Shown: positions 1-9,556, numbered from the stretch's first letter. The stretch is 64,000 nucleotides of DNA from Candidatus Melainabacteria bacterium (GCA_003151275.1 PLXC01000074.1:56134-120133); one strand, 5' to 3'. Numbers and translations are program-made. Notes: generated by a model from the letters alone, not told the origin.

Positions 1-2
1 TC

Positions 3-935
3 ACGACACTTCTTAATCGTTTGTACGGTCCCGCTTCTGCGCTCGCTGGAGTGCAAGTACAAATCGTAAGTGCGCTTGCTGTTTTTGAACGCATTTTTGA
101 ATACTTGGATATGCCGGAAGAAAGCGCAAAAAACTCTGGTTCTACAGATCTCGAGCAGGTTCAAGGTAAAGTCGAGTTTCGGCATGTTCGCTTTGCTTAC
201 TCTGAAAATAGAACCGCATTGAATGACATCTCCTTCACGATAGAACCTGGTGAGATGGTGGCATTTGTCGGTCCATCTGGTGCGGGTAAGACGACTATAA
301 CTCAGTTGGTGCCTCGATTTTACGACACTGAAGAAGGCTCGGTCTTGGTTGATGGTCATGATGTTAAAGAGTTGCAATTGCAATCACTGCGCTCGCACAT
401 TGGTATAGTGACCCAAGAGACGTACTTGTTTCACGACACAATCGAAAGCAACCTGCGATACGCTCGCGCTGATGCCACTGATGAAGAGCTGGTCAAAGCA
501 GCTCAGGCTGCCAGTATTCACGATTTTATTGTGTCGCTGCCGGAAGGTTACAAAACAATCGTTGGTGAGCGCGGTCATAAATTAAGCGGTGGAGAGCGTC
601 AAAGGTTGGCGATCGCAAGAGTGCTGTTGAAAAACCCTAAGATTTTGATTTTGGATGAGGCTACCAGTTCGCTAGACTCAGTCAACGAAGCATTGATTCA
701 GCAAGCTTTCATTCCGCTGATGCAAGGGCGCACAAGTTTGGTGATCGCGCACAGGCTCTCGACGATTTTAGCAGCTGACAAAATTTTTGTTATTGATAAA
801 GGAGAGCTTGTAGAAGGCGGCACCCATGCCGACTTGCTCAGTCTCAATGGTGTTTATGCAAGGTTGTATCGTCAACAATTCCGCGATCCGGATTCAACAT
901 TAGTTGAGTCCGGTAGCTCACCCCAGTACACTTAA
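3..935 (+). CDS. ABC exporter, 3' part (ATPase domain), cut by window edge
   Basis: Partial gene: the reading frame is open to the left edge, so the start and membrane domain lie outside. About 310 residues remain. The first ~40 residues fit the end of a type IV ABC exporter membrane domain, and the rest is a full nucleotide-binding domain. Visible motifs are Walker [11 protein letters not shown]-loop (IVTQET), signature LSGGE, Walker [13 protein letters not shown] and the switch His in VIAHRLS. By family it would be an MsbA/lipid-A-type or multidrug half-transporter that dimerises in the inner membrane; the substrate cannot be told from this part. A TTG at 21 is in frame but is not the likely start, because coding sequence continues upstream of it. 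Confidence 0.93.
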   Translation, partial: TTLLNRLYGPASALAGVQVQIVSALAVFERIFEYLDMPEESAKNSGSTDLEQVQGKVEFRHVRFAYSENRTALNDISFTIEPGEMVAFVGPSGAGKTTITQLVPRFYDTEEGSVLVDGHDVKELQLQSLRSHIGIVTQETYLFHDTIESNLRYARADATDEELVKAAQAASIHDFIVSLPEGYKTIVGERGHKLSGGERQRLAIARVLLKNPKILILDEATSSLDSVNEALIQQAFIPLMQGRTSLVIAHRLSTILAADKIFVIDKGELVEGGTHADLLSLNGVYARLYRQQFRDPDSTLVESGSSPQYT

Positions 936-1233
936 CTTTTTACGACTAAGACGTCGAAACAATCATTTTCGGTGAGCCAATAAGTTGTTAGAAAAACAAG
1001 TTTTTTTCTGACAACTTCTGATTGGTAGTGCCATACAAGGCATGTGAGAAAGTTCGAGCCACCCCTTGTTAGAAATACTGTCGTTTTTCCAACAAGGGCG
1101 ACATTCGATCTTAGCGAACCTGAGGTTTTTACGGAGATGGATGCCTAAGTGCGCGCACACAAGTCTGTCGCGGAGATGGATTCTAACAACCATCCAGCGC
1201 ACAGTATTACAATTTCTCCGAGAACCTGGATTT
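936..1233. other. convergent gap with several related hairpins, no gene
   Basis: No credible gene; the short ORFs here have no signal or family features. Besides the 982-1017 stem, a second inverted repeat (CCCTTGTT at about 1063 with AACAAGGG at about 1090) and short hairpins such as GATGG/CCATC near 1175-1194 are seen. The string TTGTTAGAAA or its complement TTCTAACA recurs four times, which suggests copies of one small hairpin sequence. Confidence 0.4.
982..1017 (+). terminator. stem-loop after the ABC gene, terminator-like
   Basis: A 15-bp inverted repeat (982-996 with 1003-1017, one G-U-type mismatch) encloses a 6-nt loop 47 bp after the ABC stop. The stem is AT-rich with an A tract on the left arm and a T tract on the right arm, so it could end transcription in either direction. 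Inferred from sequence only. Confidence 0.45.
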
Positions 1234-2004
1234 CTAACAGCTCATCTCCGTATAAGAAATTCTCTTACGACGTGATGGAGTCGGGGCAGCTTCGGATCTA
1301 TTCGTGTTCACTTGTTTTAAATTTGCAGGTGGCGCGCCTTTTATAAAGTCATTTCGCTCCAAAACTGTGCCTCTAAACTGCCGCACAATGTAGACAGGAG
1401 TGTTGGGTTTGACCATGCCGTATAGTCGCGATATGTCCGCGTTCGAATGACGAATGCAACCGTGACTCGCACTTTTTCTAATTGCTTTCGGATCGTTTGT
1501 GCCATGCAAAGCCAACTCATCCTTATTTAAATAGATAGCAGCTACGCCTAGAGGATTCTTATGTGTTTCGTTGTAGGGCGGCACTGGTTTCTGTTCTGGG
1601 TCGATAGTCTTGGGCGGCACCCAGACTGGAAATTTCTTCTTCATCGCGACAAGATATCTGCCTGAAGGCGTGGGTTTGTCGATCGTCCCGATTGCGTTCG
1701 AAATGGTCAGGACGCGAACGATCTCATCCCTGCGACCAAGATGTTGCAGTTGCAACACGTGTGTAGCGTGACTGCCTTTGTCCACGATTAATACAGTAGG
1801 AGCGTCAGAGCGGAATCCGTTCGTCTTCATCACGCGCGTTAGGGCATAGTGCCCATTGATAAACGGATACTGCATGTTAGTATTTTTTTGATTGTGCGTC
1901 GAATGGTGCGTCGAACTCTTTGTCGACACGTGAGTGGCGCCAAACGATGCACTGGTTCCTATTAAACAGCTGACCAGTGTCATTAGGAAAGAATATTTTT
2001 TCAT
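1234..2004 (-). CDS. secreted L,D-transpeptidase (YkuD fold)
   Basis: Periplasmic enzyme expected to form 3-3 cross-links in peptidoglycan or to attach proteins to it. It has 256 residues. A Sec signal peptide (MKKYSFLM... to SFGA, about 1-23) is followed by a His-rich low-complexity stretch and a YkuD domain at about 65-215. The catalytic region reads HGTNDPKAIRKSASHGCIRH: the HGT His and the SHGCIRH Cys/His are all present. The start is an ATG with the signal peptide directly after it. The next gene upstream on the same strand side is another cell-wall enzyme (M23 peptidase, ending at 2081 after a 76-bp gap), so the two may be co-expressed. No LysM or other wall-binding domain is visible. 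Confidence 0.93.
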   Translation of the reverse strand: MKKYSFLMTLVSCLIGTSASFGATHVSTKSSTHHSTHNQKNTNMQYPFINGHYALTRVMKTNGFRSDAPTVLIVDKGSHATHVLQLQHLGRRDEIVRVLTISNAIGTIDKPTPSGRYLVAMKKKFPVWVPPKTIDPEQKPVPPYNETHKNPLGVAAIYLNKDELALHGTNDPKAIRKSASHGCIRHSNADISRLYGMVKPNTPVYIVRQFRGTVLERNDFIKGAPPANLKQVNTNRSEAAPTPSRRKRISYTEMSC

Positions 2005-2080
2005 ACGTCCGCTCCAAGCCCTATTTCTTGCTAGGCGCCGCCGGCAGCACTTAAGTTCCTAAAGCCGAGAAATTGTTTTG

Positions 2081-2692
2081 CTATTTGAAAACTTCATATG
2101 GGTCGACAGACGAGGTAACCCACCATTTTTTCAGCGCGTTTCCGAGCCCAATCGAGAAGTGCAAATGTGGTGTGTTGGCTGGTGCGTTTCCAGAGGTGCC
2201 GACAAACCCGATGATTTGTCCCTTTTTAACCGCGTCTCCATCGTGAATGCTCTCCGAATATTTTTCGAGATGCGCATAATAATAGACGTATTTCCCGGTC
2301 GGGTCGGCTTCGTAGATGGTCAATCCACCTCGTTTACTAGTGAATAATTTGGCAATGGTGCCATCCTCAACCGCTAATACAGGTGTGTTTCTTGGTGACA
2401 GCATGTCAGCGGCACCGTGTTGCACTCCACCATGCGTCTCGTAGAAGGAGCCTTTAATGCTGGCGACATTGAAGCCAGCGATTGGCAAGCCGAGTTTCTT
2501 GCTGCGTAGCTCTTTTATAGCTACTTGCCTTTGCTCAACAGTCAATTGACTTTCGTTGGACGGATTATAGTGTGGCTGCCTTGCACTTCCATTTGGATCT
2601 TGAGATCCGCTAGCGGCTTGGCTTACCGTGCCAGTCGCAAGAGCAATAGCGCAAAAAATGGATGGTAAAGCTGAAACGAAATTGCTCTTCAT
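2081..2692 (-). CDS. secreted M23 (LytM-type) metallopeptidase
   Basis: A zinc peptidase or LytM-like protein that would cut peptidoglycan cross-bridges or activate amidases in the periplasm. I start it at the ATG at 2692 (203 residues), because AGGGAGA lies just upstream and the protein then opens with a signal peptide (MKSNFVSALPSIFCAIALAT). An in-frame ATG 57 bp earlier belongs to TPR remnant sequence. M23 signatures are the H-x3-D segment in QHGAADMLSPRNTPVLA and the HLHFS motif near residue 180. The domain fills most of the protein and no coiled coil is seen. Both classical zinc ligands and HxH are kept, so it is probably active. Confidence 0.9.
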   Translation of the reverse strand: MKSNFVSALPSIFCAIALATGTVSQAASGSQDPNGSARQPHYNPSNESQLTVEQRQVAIKELRSKKLGLPIAGFNVASIKGSFYETHGGVQHGAADMLSPRNTPVLAVEDGTIAKLFTSKRGGLTIYEADPTGKYVYYYAHLEKYSESIHDGDAVKKGQIIGFVGTSGNAPANTPHLHFSIGLGNALKKWWVTSSVDPYEVFK

Positions 2693-3175
2693 TGATTCTC
2701 CCTTCTCCAAGACGACCTTTCTTCTGCTGATGTTCCAATCGAGCCCCATCGCTAGCGCCTTTCGATAATCGGCAGCGGCGCGATCATAATCTCGAAGATT
2801 TTTAGCTGCGTTGCCAAAGACATACCAATCTTGTGCGCTGAATTGAATGGTCCCCGCGCTCTGACTGGTGATGAGAAGTTTAAGCTGCCTTCTGGATTCA
2901 AATTTTTGAAGCTTATCGGTCCAGTTGTACTTGCTGGGGTGCCCATTTTCTGCGGTCCGTCTTAGTGCGGCTCTTGGAACCGCTCACCTTATTTGATTGA
3001 GTCGTCGCTGGTGGGGTGTAGAGCAAGCTGTCCGAGTCTTCTTCGCCAGTGTAAGGTTTGTGGACGCGACCCAGATTAACTGGATCACCGGGTTACGATC
3101 GCCAGACTGTGCGAAGACGCCGGCGGAGCCGCTGATCGTCCACTGAAGCAGAATTATGAGAGTTAATCCAAAAGG
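2693..3175 (-). pseudogene. frame-broken secreted TPR-type protein gene
   Basis: Reading the minus strand by eye gives pieces of one protein in three different frames. The first is a signal-peptide-like run (LTLIILLQWTISGSAGVFAQ) near 3150-3090. Next comes a second-frame stretch starting DPVNLGRVHKPYTGEEDSD (about 3085-2950). A third-frame stretch contains a TPR unit (DWYVFGNAAKNLRDYDRAA) from about 2965 to 2700. The last frame runs without a stop into the M23 start codon. No single frame has a start codon and full length. It is either a decayed gene or one with two sequence errors. The kinase gene on the other strand overlaps its 5' end. Confidence 0.55.
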
Positions 3176-5509
3176 ATGAGAACCGATGAATTTATATCCT
3201 GGAGGGAAAAACTGATTCAGCGGTCCAAGTGCGGAAGTTTGATTTTGCGAAAGACCTGTTCCAAATGTGGTGGTGAATACCCTGAAGAGACGACCCTCTG
3301 CCCGGCAGATGGCTTTCCTTTGATTATGGGCACCCCTTTATCTGCCAAAGAGTTACGAATTGGCTCACGCTACGTCGTTGAAAGTGAAATAGCGCGTGGT
3401 GGCATGGGCGCCATTTATAAAGCTAGGCATATCGCTATGGACCGAACAGTGGCGATCAAGCTGCTGCTGGCTGATCTTTCTACTGATTCCGACGCCATGA
3501 TGAGGTTTCAGGTTGAGGCTCGTGCCGCCAGTATTCTCAGTCATCCGAATATCATCAAAATATTTGAATTCGATTTTACTGACCATGGCATGCCTTACCT
3601 GGTTATGGAATATTTGGAGGGTATGTCGCTACAGTCTTTGCTTCAAATGCATCAACGCATCGTCTATCAGAATGCCCTGCCGATGTTCATTTCGATGTGC
3701 TCAGCACTGGTTCACGCACACAAACGAAATGTCATTCATAGGGATTTGAAGCCGAGCAACATCATGCTAGTCGATGACGACGCAGCCAAGCCATATCCTG
3801 TGCTGGTCGATTTTGGCATCGCCAAGCTCTTCACCGCGCAAGGAAAAACGGCGATGCGCTTAACTCAAACTGGCGAAGTCTTCGGCTCGCCGCTCTATAT
3901 GAGCCCTGAGCAATGCATGGGCCGAGTTATCGATTCCAGATCTGACATGTACTCATTTGGATGTGTGATGTACGAATCGCTTACCGGCATCCCCCCAATT
4001 CAAGGAAAAAACTTTCTTGGGCTTGTCCACGCACATTTGCACGATTTGCCATTCCCCTTTTCCGAAGTAGCGCCTAACGTAAGCATCCCTGCTGCTCTAG
4101 AAAAGATTGTTCTGAAGACATTGCAGAAGTCGCCGGATGATCGCTATGAAAGTATGAACGAGTTGCAAGCTGACCTCGTCGCATTGCTCGGTGAGCTTGG
4201 CCAAGCAAACCGTCACGGAAACATGCAAGGAAACAAGAGCACGAGCGCTGGAGTCAATGCTCCGGTGTCACCAGCAGTGGTGCCTTCAGCTCAAGAAGAA
4301 GCTGGCACTAAACAAGAGAATGCCCATCTGGACGAGTTACATGACCGGGCTGAAGCTGGCGATCCCGCCGCCCAGCATGACCTCGGTTGGTTTTACTACG
4401 AAGGGCAAATGTACGAGCAGGACTATAAACAAGCGTTTCACTGGTTCAGCAAAGCTGCCGCTCAGCAATACACCGAATCTATTTTATGGCTCGGAACTCT
4501 CTATCGCAACGGTGAGGGAGTTGAAAAAGACTACGCCAAGGCAATGAAGTGCTTCCGGAAAGGCGCAGACTTAGGTCATGCTGCAAGTCAATCTTACCTC
4601 GGTGACATGTACGAGTTTGGCGTAGGCGTGGATATTGATTACGACCAAGCATTCCTCTGGCATAAGAAAGCTGCTGGACGAGGCCATGTCATTTCGATGG
4701 GTGCACTCGGTGGATTATATGAGAATGGACTCGGTACCGAAAAAGATCTAAAACAGGCTGCCCGCTGGTATTTAATGGCTGCTGAAAAAGGTCATGCGGA
4801 TTCGCAAAACAAAATTGGCAGGTTCTACGCCAATGGAACCGGTGTTACGCAAAATAAAGAAGAAGCGGCGACCTGGTATATGTGTGCCGCGCAGCAAGGC
4901 AATGATGAAGCGAAAGTCAATCTAGGACATTGCTATGCTGACGGTGAAGGAGTTCCTGTCGATGAAGAAGAGGCGTACAGGTGGATGAAATATGCCGGCG
5001 AAGCAGGCGACACTGAAGCTCAAAATTTCATCGCATACTGGCACGAGCTTGGCATGATGGGCTTGTCTCAAGATTATCCGACCGCTTTCAGATGGTACAC
5101 CAAATCTGCTTTGAAGAAGAATTCGTGGGCTCAATACAAATTGGGTTTTCTCTCGGAATTTGGCTACGGTGTCTATAAAAATGAAAAGCAAGCTCATTGG
5201 TGGTATCAGTTGGCAGCGGGCCAGGGGCTGAAAGAAGCTCAGTATAGCCTGGCCTTGTGTTATCGGGACGGGTTAGGCACCACCAAGGATCGCGAGCAAT
5301 ATTTGGAATGGATTCTCAAGGCAGCTGAGCAAGACTATACCCTAGCAATGATTGAGTTAGCAGAGCACTATGAGCGAGTCGATAGTAACCCTCAAACCGC
5401 CGCCAGATGGTATCAAAAGGCAGCTGATTTAGGCGCTCAAGACGCCAAAGCAAAATTGATTGAATTGGGCTTGGCTTCAACCATGGGCACCACTACCGGT
5501 GGCAACTAA
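3176..5509 (+). CDS. Ser/Thr protein kinase with Cys motif and ten Sel1 repeats
   Basis: Hanks-type kinase, 777 residues, probably cytoplasmic because no membrane segment is visible. Residues 25-48 hold a zinc-ribbon-like motif (C28, C31, C42). The kinase domain covers about 66-335, with glycine loop ARGGMGAIYKA, K95 in VAIK, catalytic HRDLKPSN (D190, N195), DFG at 212-214 and MSPEQ. After a Gln/Ala linker, residues 390-770 form about ten Sel1-like repeats (for example LGTLYRNGEGVEKDYAKAM), which normally mediate protein contacts. The start is uncertain: ATG 3176 has AAAAGG close upstream, while TTG codons near 3240 are alternatives just before the Cys motif. The second kinase at 13382-15709 has the same Cys motif but TPRs, so the two are paralogues with exchanged tails. 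Confidence 0.9.
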   Translation: MRTDEFISWREKLIQRSKCGSLILRKTCSKCGGEYPEETTLCPADGFPLIMGTPLSAKELRIGSRYVVESEIARGGMGAIYKARHIAMDRTVAIKLLLADLSTDSDAMMRFQVEARAASILSHPNIIKIFEFDFTDHGMPYLVMEYLEGMSLQSLLQMHQRIVYQNALPMFISMCSALVHAHKRNVIHRDLKPSNIMLVDDDAAKPYPVLVDFGIAKLFTAQGKTAMRLTQTGEVFGSPLYMSPEQCMGRVIDSRSDMYSFGCVMYESLTGIPPIQGKNFLGLVHAHLHDLPFPFSEVAPNVSIPAALEKIVLKTLQKSPDDRYESMNELQADLVALLGELGQANRHGNMQGNKSTSAGVNAPVSPAVVPSAQEEAGTKQENAHLDELHDRAEAGDPAAQHDLGWFYYEGQMYEQDYKQAFHWFSKAAAQQYTESILWLGTLYRNGEGVEKDYAKAMKCFRKGADLGHAASQSYLGDMYEFGVGVDIDYDQAFLWHKKAAGRGHVISMGALGGLYENGLGTEKDLKQAARWYLMAAEKGHADSQNKIGRFYANGTGVTQNKEEAATWYMCAAQQGNDEAKVNLGHCYADGEGVPVDEEEAYRWMKYAGEAGDTEAQNFIAYWHELGMMGLSQDYPTAFRWYTKSALKKNSWAQYKLGFLSEFGYGVYKNEKQAHWWYQLAAGQGLKEAQYSLALCYRDGLGTTKDREQYLEWILKAAEQDYTLAMIELAEHYERVDSNPQTAARWYQKAADLGAQDAKAKLIELGLASTMGTTTGGN

Positions 5510-5740
5510 TATCCGCCTTGGCTGCTACGTAGTCGAGTAGGAATCTAGAACTTTCGTGCAATTTCCTGCCTCAACGTTTCCAAGGTATTACTGCTCGCCA
5601 AGCTTCTAATGTTTCTCAGATTACAAATAGTGGAATTTGGGTTTCGCTGTCGAGCTAGGGTGGAACTTATCAGGTATCGACTGTGAATGCTCATATTGGT
5701 TCACATAGTAGGTCCAGCCTTCGACTTCGGAGAAATAAAA

Positions 5741-7735
5741 ATGCCACGAGATCTTCCAGTTGGAAATGGAAAAGTTCTGATCAATTTCGATAAGGACTAC
5801 AGAATTCGGGACATTTATTACCCGCATGTCGGGCAAGAAAACCAAACGATCGGTCATGTCTCTCAGTTTGGTGTCTGGGTCGACGGCAAATTTGCCTGGG
5901 TCGGCCACGGATGGGACATTAAGCGCCACTATGTGAAGGAAAGCCTCGTCACAGACGTCGCCTTGCATCATCCTGATCTGAAAATAGACATCCGCATGCA
6001 CGATACGGTCGATTATTTATTTGACGTTTTCATGCGCGAAATCCACGTTACTGACACAAGCGGAAAAGATCGCGAAGTCAGATTGTTCTTCCATCACGAT
6101 TTCCATATTTCTGAAAACGAAGTTGGCGACACAGCCTTCTACGATCCAAAGTCAGAATCGGTGATTCACTACAAAAAGAATCGCTGGTTTTTGATTAACA
6201 CTGCAAATCCGCATTTGGTCGGAGTCGAACAGTGGTCAATTGGCAACAAGGAAGTAAACGGATGCGAGGGAACATGGAAAGACGCTGAAGATGGCGTTCT
6301 CGCTGGCAATCCGATCGCTCAAGGTTCAGTCGACTCTACGGTTAGAATCGCTTTTAACGTCCCAGGCAAAGGCACTGAAGTCGCTCATTTATGGTTATGT
6401 TTTGGAAAAACTTATGAGGAAGTATGCGCCCTCGATGCAACCGTGAGGCGCAAAGGTCCCGATTACTTCGTGCCGAGAAACCAAAACTACTGGCGTCTCT
6501 GGGTTAATCCAGAACACATCGACTATATGAATTTACCTACTAAGGTTGTCGATTTGTTTAAGCGCAGTCTGCTCGTCATTCGCACTCAGGTTGATGAAGG
6601 TGGCGCGATTATTGCCGCCAACGATCACGACATCGCTCAATTTGCCAGAGACACCTACTCTTATATGTGGCCTCGTGACGGTGCTCTTGTGGCGCACGCT
6701 ATGTCAAAGGCGGGATACCGAGAAGTTGCTCACAACTTCTTCCAATTCTGCGCTGACGTGATCAAAGACGAAGGCTATTTGATGCACAAATACAATCCGG
6801 ATAAGTCTCTCGCTTCGAGCTGGCATCCCTGGATTCGCGACGGCAAACCGGAATTGCCGATTCAAGAAGACGAGACGGCTCTGGTGATCTGGTCTTTATG
6901 GCAGCATTTCCGCAAGTTCCGCAACGTCGAAATCATGAAGCCGTTCTACAACAAACTTGTTGTGCATGGTGCTGACTTCATGGTGAAGTACAGAGACGAA
7001 GAAACACATTTGCCTTTGCCTTCATACGATTTGTGGGAAGAACGTTACGGCGTTCACCTCTTTACTGTGGCAAGTGTGATCGGGGGTTTGTCTGCGGCAG
7101 CGCATTTCGCGCATGCTTTGGGCGAACTTGAGCAACATAGACGCTGGCAGGAAGCAGCCGACGAAGTTCAAGCTGCAATGGTCAAGCATCTGTGGAGCGA
7201 AAAAGAAAATAGATTCTGTCGAATGGCCACGCGCACCGCAGATGGTTACAAATTGGATATGACAGTCGATGCTGCGATGTATGGAATCTTTGCATATGCC
7301 GGTCTGTCGCCGCATGATCCTAAAGTGAAAGCGACTATGGACGCCATTCGCGAGAAACTTTGGATCAAGACTGATGTTGGTGGCTGTGCTCGGTATGAGA
7401 ACGACTACTATCACCAGGTTTCGCAGGACATTGCAAATGTGCCTGGCAACCCATGGTTTATTTGCACGATGTGGCTTGCCCAGTACGATATCGCTGCGGC
7501 GAGATCGCAGGATGGTTTGCGAGACGCAGTCAAAATGCTGGAGTGGGTAGCAGATCACGCTTTGCCATCCGGAGTGCTTGCTGAGCAAGTTCATCCGTAT
7601 ACAAACGATCCGCTGTCGGTTTCTCCTTTGACCTGGAGTCACGCTACATTTGTCACGTGCATCCTTGAATACATCGAGAAACGCCGTGTTCTCATGACCG
7701 AGAACATATTCGCCCATACGATCGCGCCAATGTAG
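5741..7735 (+). CDS. glycoside hydrolase family 15, glucoamylase-like
   Basis: Expected to release glucose from alpha-glucans or to act on trehalose-like sugars. It has 664 residues and no signal peptide, so it is probably cytoplasmic and could work on storage glycogen. I start at ATG 5741, preceded by CGGAGA seven bases upstream; the longer in-frame start at 5687 has no such site. An N-terminal beta-sandwich domain (about 1-270) leads into an (alpha/alpha)6 barrel. Typical GH15 stretches are RDTYSYMWPRDGALVAHAM, the catalytic-acid region QEDETALVIWSLW, LPSYDLWEERYGVHLFT and the C-terminal YTNDPLSVSPLTWSHATFV. All are intact. No other glycogen gene is next to it. Confidence 0.92.
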   Translation: MPRDLPVGNGKVLINFDKDYRIRDIYYPHVGQENQTIGHVSQFGVWVDGKFAWVGHGWDIKRHYVKESLVTDVALHHPDLKIDIRMHDTVDYLFDVFMREIHVTDTSGKDREVRLFFHHDFHISENEVGDTAFYDPKSESVIHYKKNRWFLINTANPHLVGVEQWSIGNKEVNGCEGTWKDAEDGVLAGNPIAQGSVDSTVRIAFNVPGKGTEVAHLWLCFGKTYEEVCALDATVRRKGPDYFVPRNQNYWRLWVNPEHIDYMNLPTKVVDLFKRSLLVIRTQVDEGGAIIAANDHDIAQFARDTYSYMWPRDGALVAHAMSKAGYREVAHNFFQFCADVIKDEGYLMHKYNPDKSLASSWHPWIRDGKPELPIQEDETALVIWSLWQHFRKFRNVEIMKPFYNKLVVHGADFMVKYRDEETHLPLPSYDLWEERYGVHLFTVASVIGGLSAAAHFAHALGELEQHRRWQEAADEVQAAMVKHLWSEKENRFCRMATRTADGYKLDMTVDAAMYGIFAYAGLSPHDPKVKATMDAIREKLWIKTDVGGCARYENDYYHQVSQDIANVPGNPWFICTMWLAQYDIAAARSQDGLRDAVKMLEWVADHALPSGVLAEQVHPYTNDPLSVSPLTWSHATFVTCILEYIEKRRVLMTENIFAHTIAPM

Positions 7736-7753
7736 GTGCAGCATCCGCCGGTA

Positions 7754-7850
7754 GGACGGATTCTTAATCCGCCAGACTGGCTCGATACCTAAATCCCAGA
7801 CCAATTCGGATACCAGTCCGCCAGACTGGCTCGGATACCTAAATCCGCCA
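7754..7850. repeat. hairpin plus two copies of a ~29-bp direct repeat
   Basis: Just after the glucoamylase gene a hairpin CGGATT-CTT-AATCCG (about 7757-7771) is followed by two near-identical copies of a 29-30 bp sequence (7768-7796 and 7817-7846) sharing GCCAGACTGGCTCG-(G)-ATACC. A third partial CGCCAGA copy follows at 7845. The hairpin resembles the one at 28828-28844. It looks like a REP-type extragenic element rather than a terminator, as no T tract follows. Confidence 0.5.
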
Positions 7851-7912
7851 GAGCAAATCTATCCACCAGACCGACTGGTGCCTTTGGTTATCAAAGCTAA
7901 GAGTTGATCAGA

Positions 7913-9556
7913 TCAAGTCGTGCCAAGTTGCAATAAGTTGTGCACGCACGTCACCGCCAACGATCCGTCACCGACCGCAAAACCCACTCGCTTTGTAGTT
8001 CCTGACCGGATGTCTCCGGCTGCGAGCACCCGTGGCATGCTTGTTTCGAGTGCACACGGAGTTCTGTCTTTCAATGGCCATAAAGCCGAATTCGATGCGT
8101 CGACTCCCGTTAGCAAAAAGCCTTTATCATCCCTTGCAATTTCGCTGGGAATCCAGCTGTGAGATGGCTCAGCACCGATGAAGACAAACACAGCTGCGGC
8201 TGGCAATTTGAACGTGCCTTTCTCCTTAGATTGAATCGTCAGCGATCGGATTTGCATGTCGCCATGAACCTCTGTAATCTCGGAACCATCATGAACTGTG
8301 ATGTTTTTGCATTCCAAAATTCGAGTGTAAAGATATTCCGACATACTGGGTCCTAAGGTATTTCGCACAACTAAATGCACCTGTCGCTGTGGACAACATC
8401 CAGCTAAAAACATAGCCGCTTGCCCGGCAGAGTTACCAGCCCCAACCACGGCAACGTCTTGACTGTCGTGCAGCATCGCTTCGATGCTTGTGCAAGCGTA
8501 ATAGACGCCAGCCCGCTCGTATTTATAAGCATTTGTCGCCATCAGCTTTTTCCAGTGCACACCTGCCGCAATCAGGACAACCTTGGCAGTTACAACGGCG
8601 CCACAGTCCATCGTCACATCGATACCGGAGGCGTCCCCTTTTGATGATAGCTGTGCCACCGCTACTGGTGCTACAAGTTGCGCTCCAAACTTGAGCATCT
8701 GTAATATGCCACGGGTCGCTAACTCGGTGCCTGATAGTCCTGAGGGGAAACCGATGAAGTTCTCAATTTTTGATGAACCGCCAGCCTGACCACCGGGCCC
8801 CAGTTTGTCGACGACGAAAGTAGACAGCCCTTCTGAGGCTGCGTAAACCGCGGCTGTGATACCTGCGGGTCCGGCGCCGACAATAAGAAGATCGACAGTA
8901 CCGCTTGGGCAGTGCCGCCAAATTCCGGCACCACGGGCGATGTCTTGCAGAGTTGGTCGGATCAAGAGAGTGCCATCGCGACACTCTACGGCTGGAAACG
9001 TATCCGGCGAGCCCAGCTGCGTCTGTACTCGCTTTCCGTCTTCCGTTAGAACGTCGTAGAATGTGAATGGAACAAAGTTTTTGTGAAGAAACTCGCGCAC
9101 TTCCGTGGTGTCTCTGCATTGAGCATGTCCCAACACTTTCAACCCGATCTTGCCTGCTTTTTCCAGCATCAGCCTGCGTAGCTGAAATGCGCTTAGCAGG
9201 ATCTCCGACAATCGAGGCACTCGGTGCAAGACTTCACGCAATTGTGCATTGCTGACTCTCATCACATGAGTGGCACCTTTTGCTCTTCCACTTATGATCA
9301 CTGGTCGACGCGTTAGGAGATCAATGTCTCCAGAAAATTGACCTGATTCATGCACCACCAGCACTTGATCGCCGTCATGTGGGTTAAGAATTTCAAGTTT
9401 TCCGGACCTGACGACAAACATGTCCACGTCTGCCTGTCCGGCCTTAAAAATCATTTCTCCCGAGTCGAAGTGTTCACAACTTGCATACGGCACCAGCAAG
9501 TCCATTTCTTCTTCGGTCAGTTTCGGAAAGGCGTTCTGCATCAATTCAACGGACAT
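7913..9556 (-). CDS. cNMP-binding domain fused to thioredoxin-reductase-like flavoprotein
   Basis: 547 residues, started at the ATG at 9556 because GGAGAG lies a few bases upstream. Residues about 10-125 are a cyclic-nucleotide-binding beta-roll (FDSGEMIFKAGQ...). Residues 135-205 resemble a glutaredoxin-like insert. From about 215 on lies a two-Rossmann flavoprotein: the FAD motif is VGAGPAGITAAVYAASEG, the NAD(P)H motif VVGAGNSAGQAAMFLAG and the final FAD motif LAAGDIRS. In true thioredoxin reductases a CxxC sits before the second Rossmann fold. Here the region reads YYACTSIEAM with only one Cys, so ordinary disulfide reductase chemistry looks absent. Known relatives are annotated as cNMP-domain thioredoxin reductases; the electron acceptor is unknown. 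It is convergent with the glucoamylase gene. Confidence 0.85.
   Translation of the reverse strand: MSVELMQNAFPKLTEEEMDLLVPYASCEHFDSGEMIFKAGQADVDMFVVRSGKLEILNPHDGDQVLVVHESGQFSGDIDLLTRRPVIISGRAKGATHVMRVSNAQLREVLHRVPRLSEILLSAFQLRRLMLEKAGKIGLKVLGHAQCRDTTEVREFLHKNFVPFTFYDVLTEDGKRVQTQLGSPDTFPAVECRDGTLLIRPTLQDIARGAGIWRHCPSGTVDLLIVGAGPAGITAAVYAASEGLSTFVVDKLGPGGQAGGSSKIENFIGFPSGLSGTELATRGILQMLKFGAQLVAPVAVAQLSSKGDASGIDVTMDCGAVVTAKVVLIAAGVHWKKLMATNAYKYERAGVYYACTSIEAMLHDSQDVAVVGAGNSAGQAAMFLAGCCPQRQVHLVVRNTLGPSMSEYLYTRILECKNITVHDGSEITEVHGDMQIRSLTIQSKEKGTFKLPAAAVFVFIGAEPSHSWIPSEIARDDKGFLLTGVDASNSALWPLKDRTPCALETSMPRVLAAGDIRSGTTKRVGFAVGDGSLAVTCVHNLLQLGTT

Noticed and set aside
1066..1346. Short plus-strand frames in the gap after the ABC gene
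   Set aside because: No ribosome site, hairpin-rich DNA and overlap with the L,D-transpeptidase gene.
7022..7804. 260-residue minus-strand open frame
   Set aside because: It lies opposite the well-supported GH15 gene, has biased, non-domain-like composition and no ribosome site.
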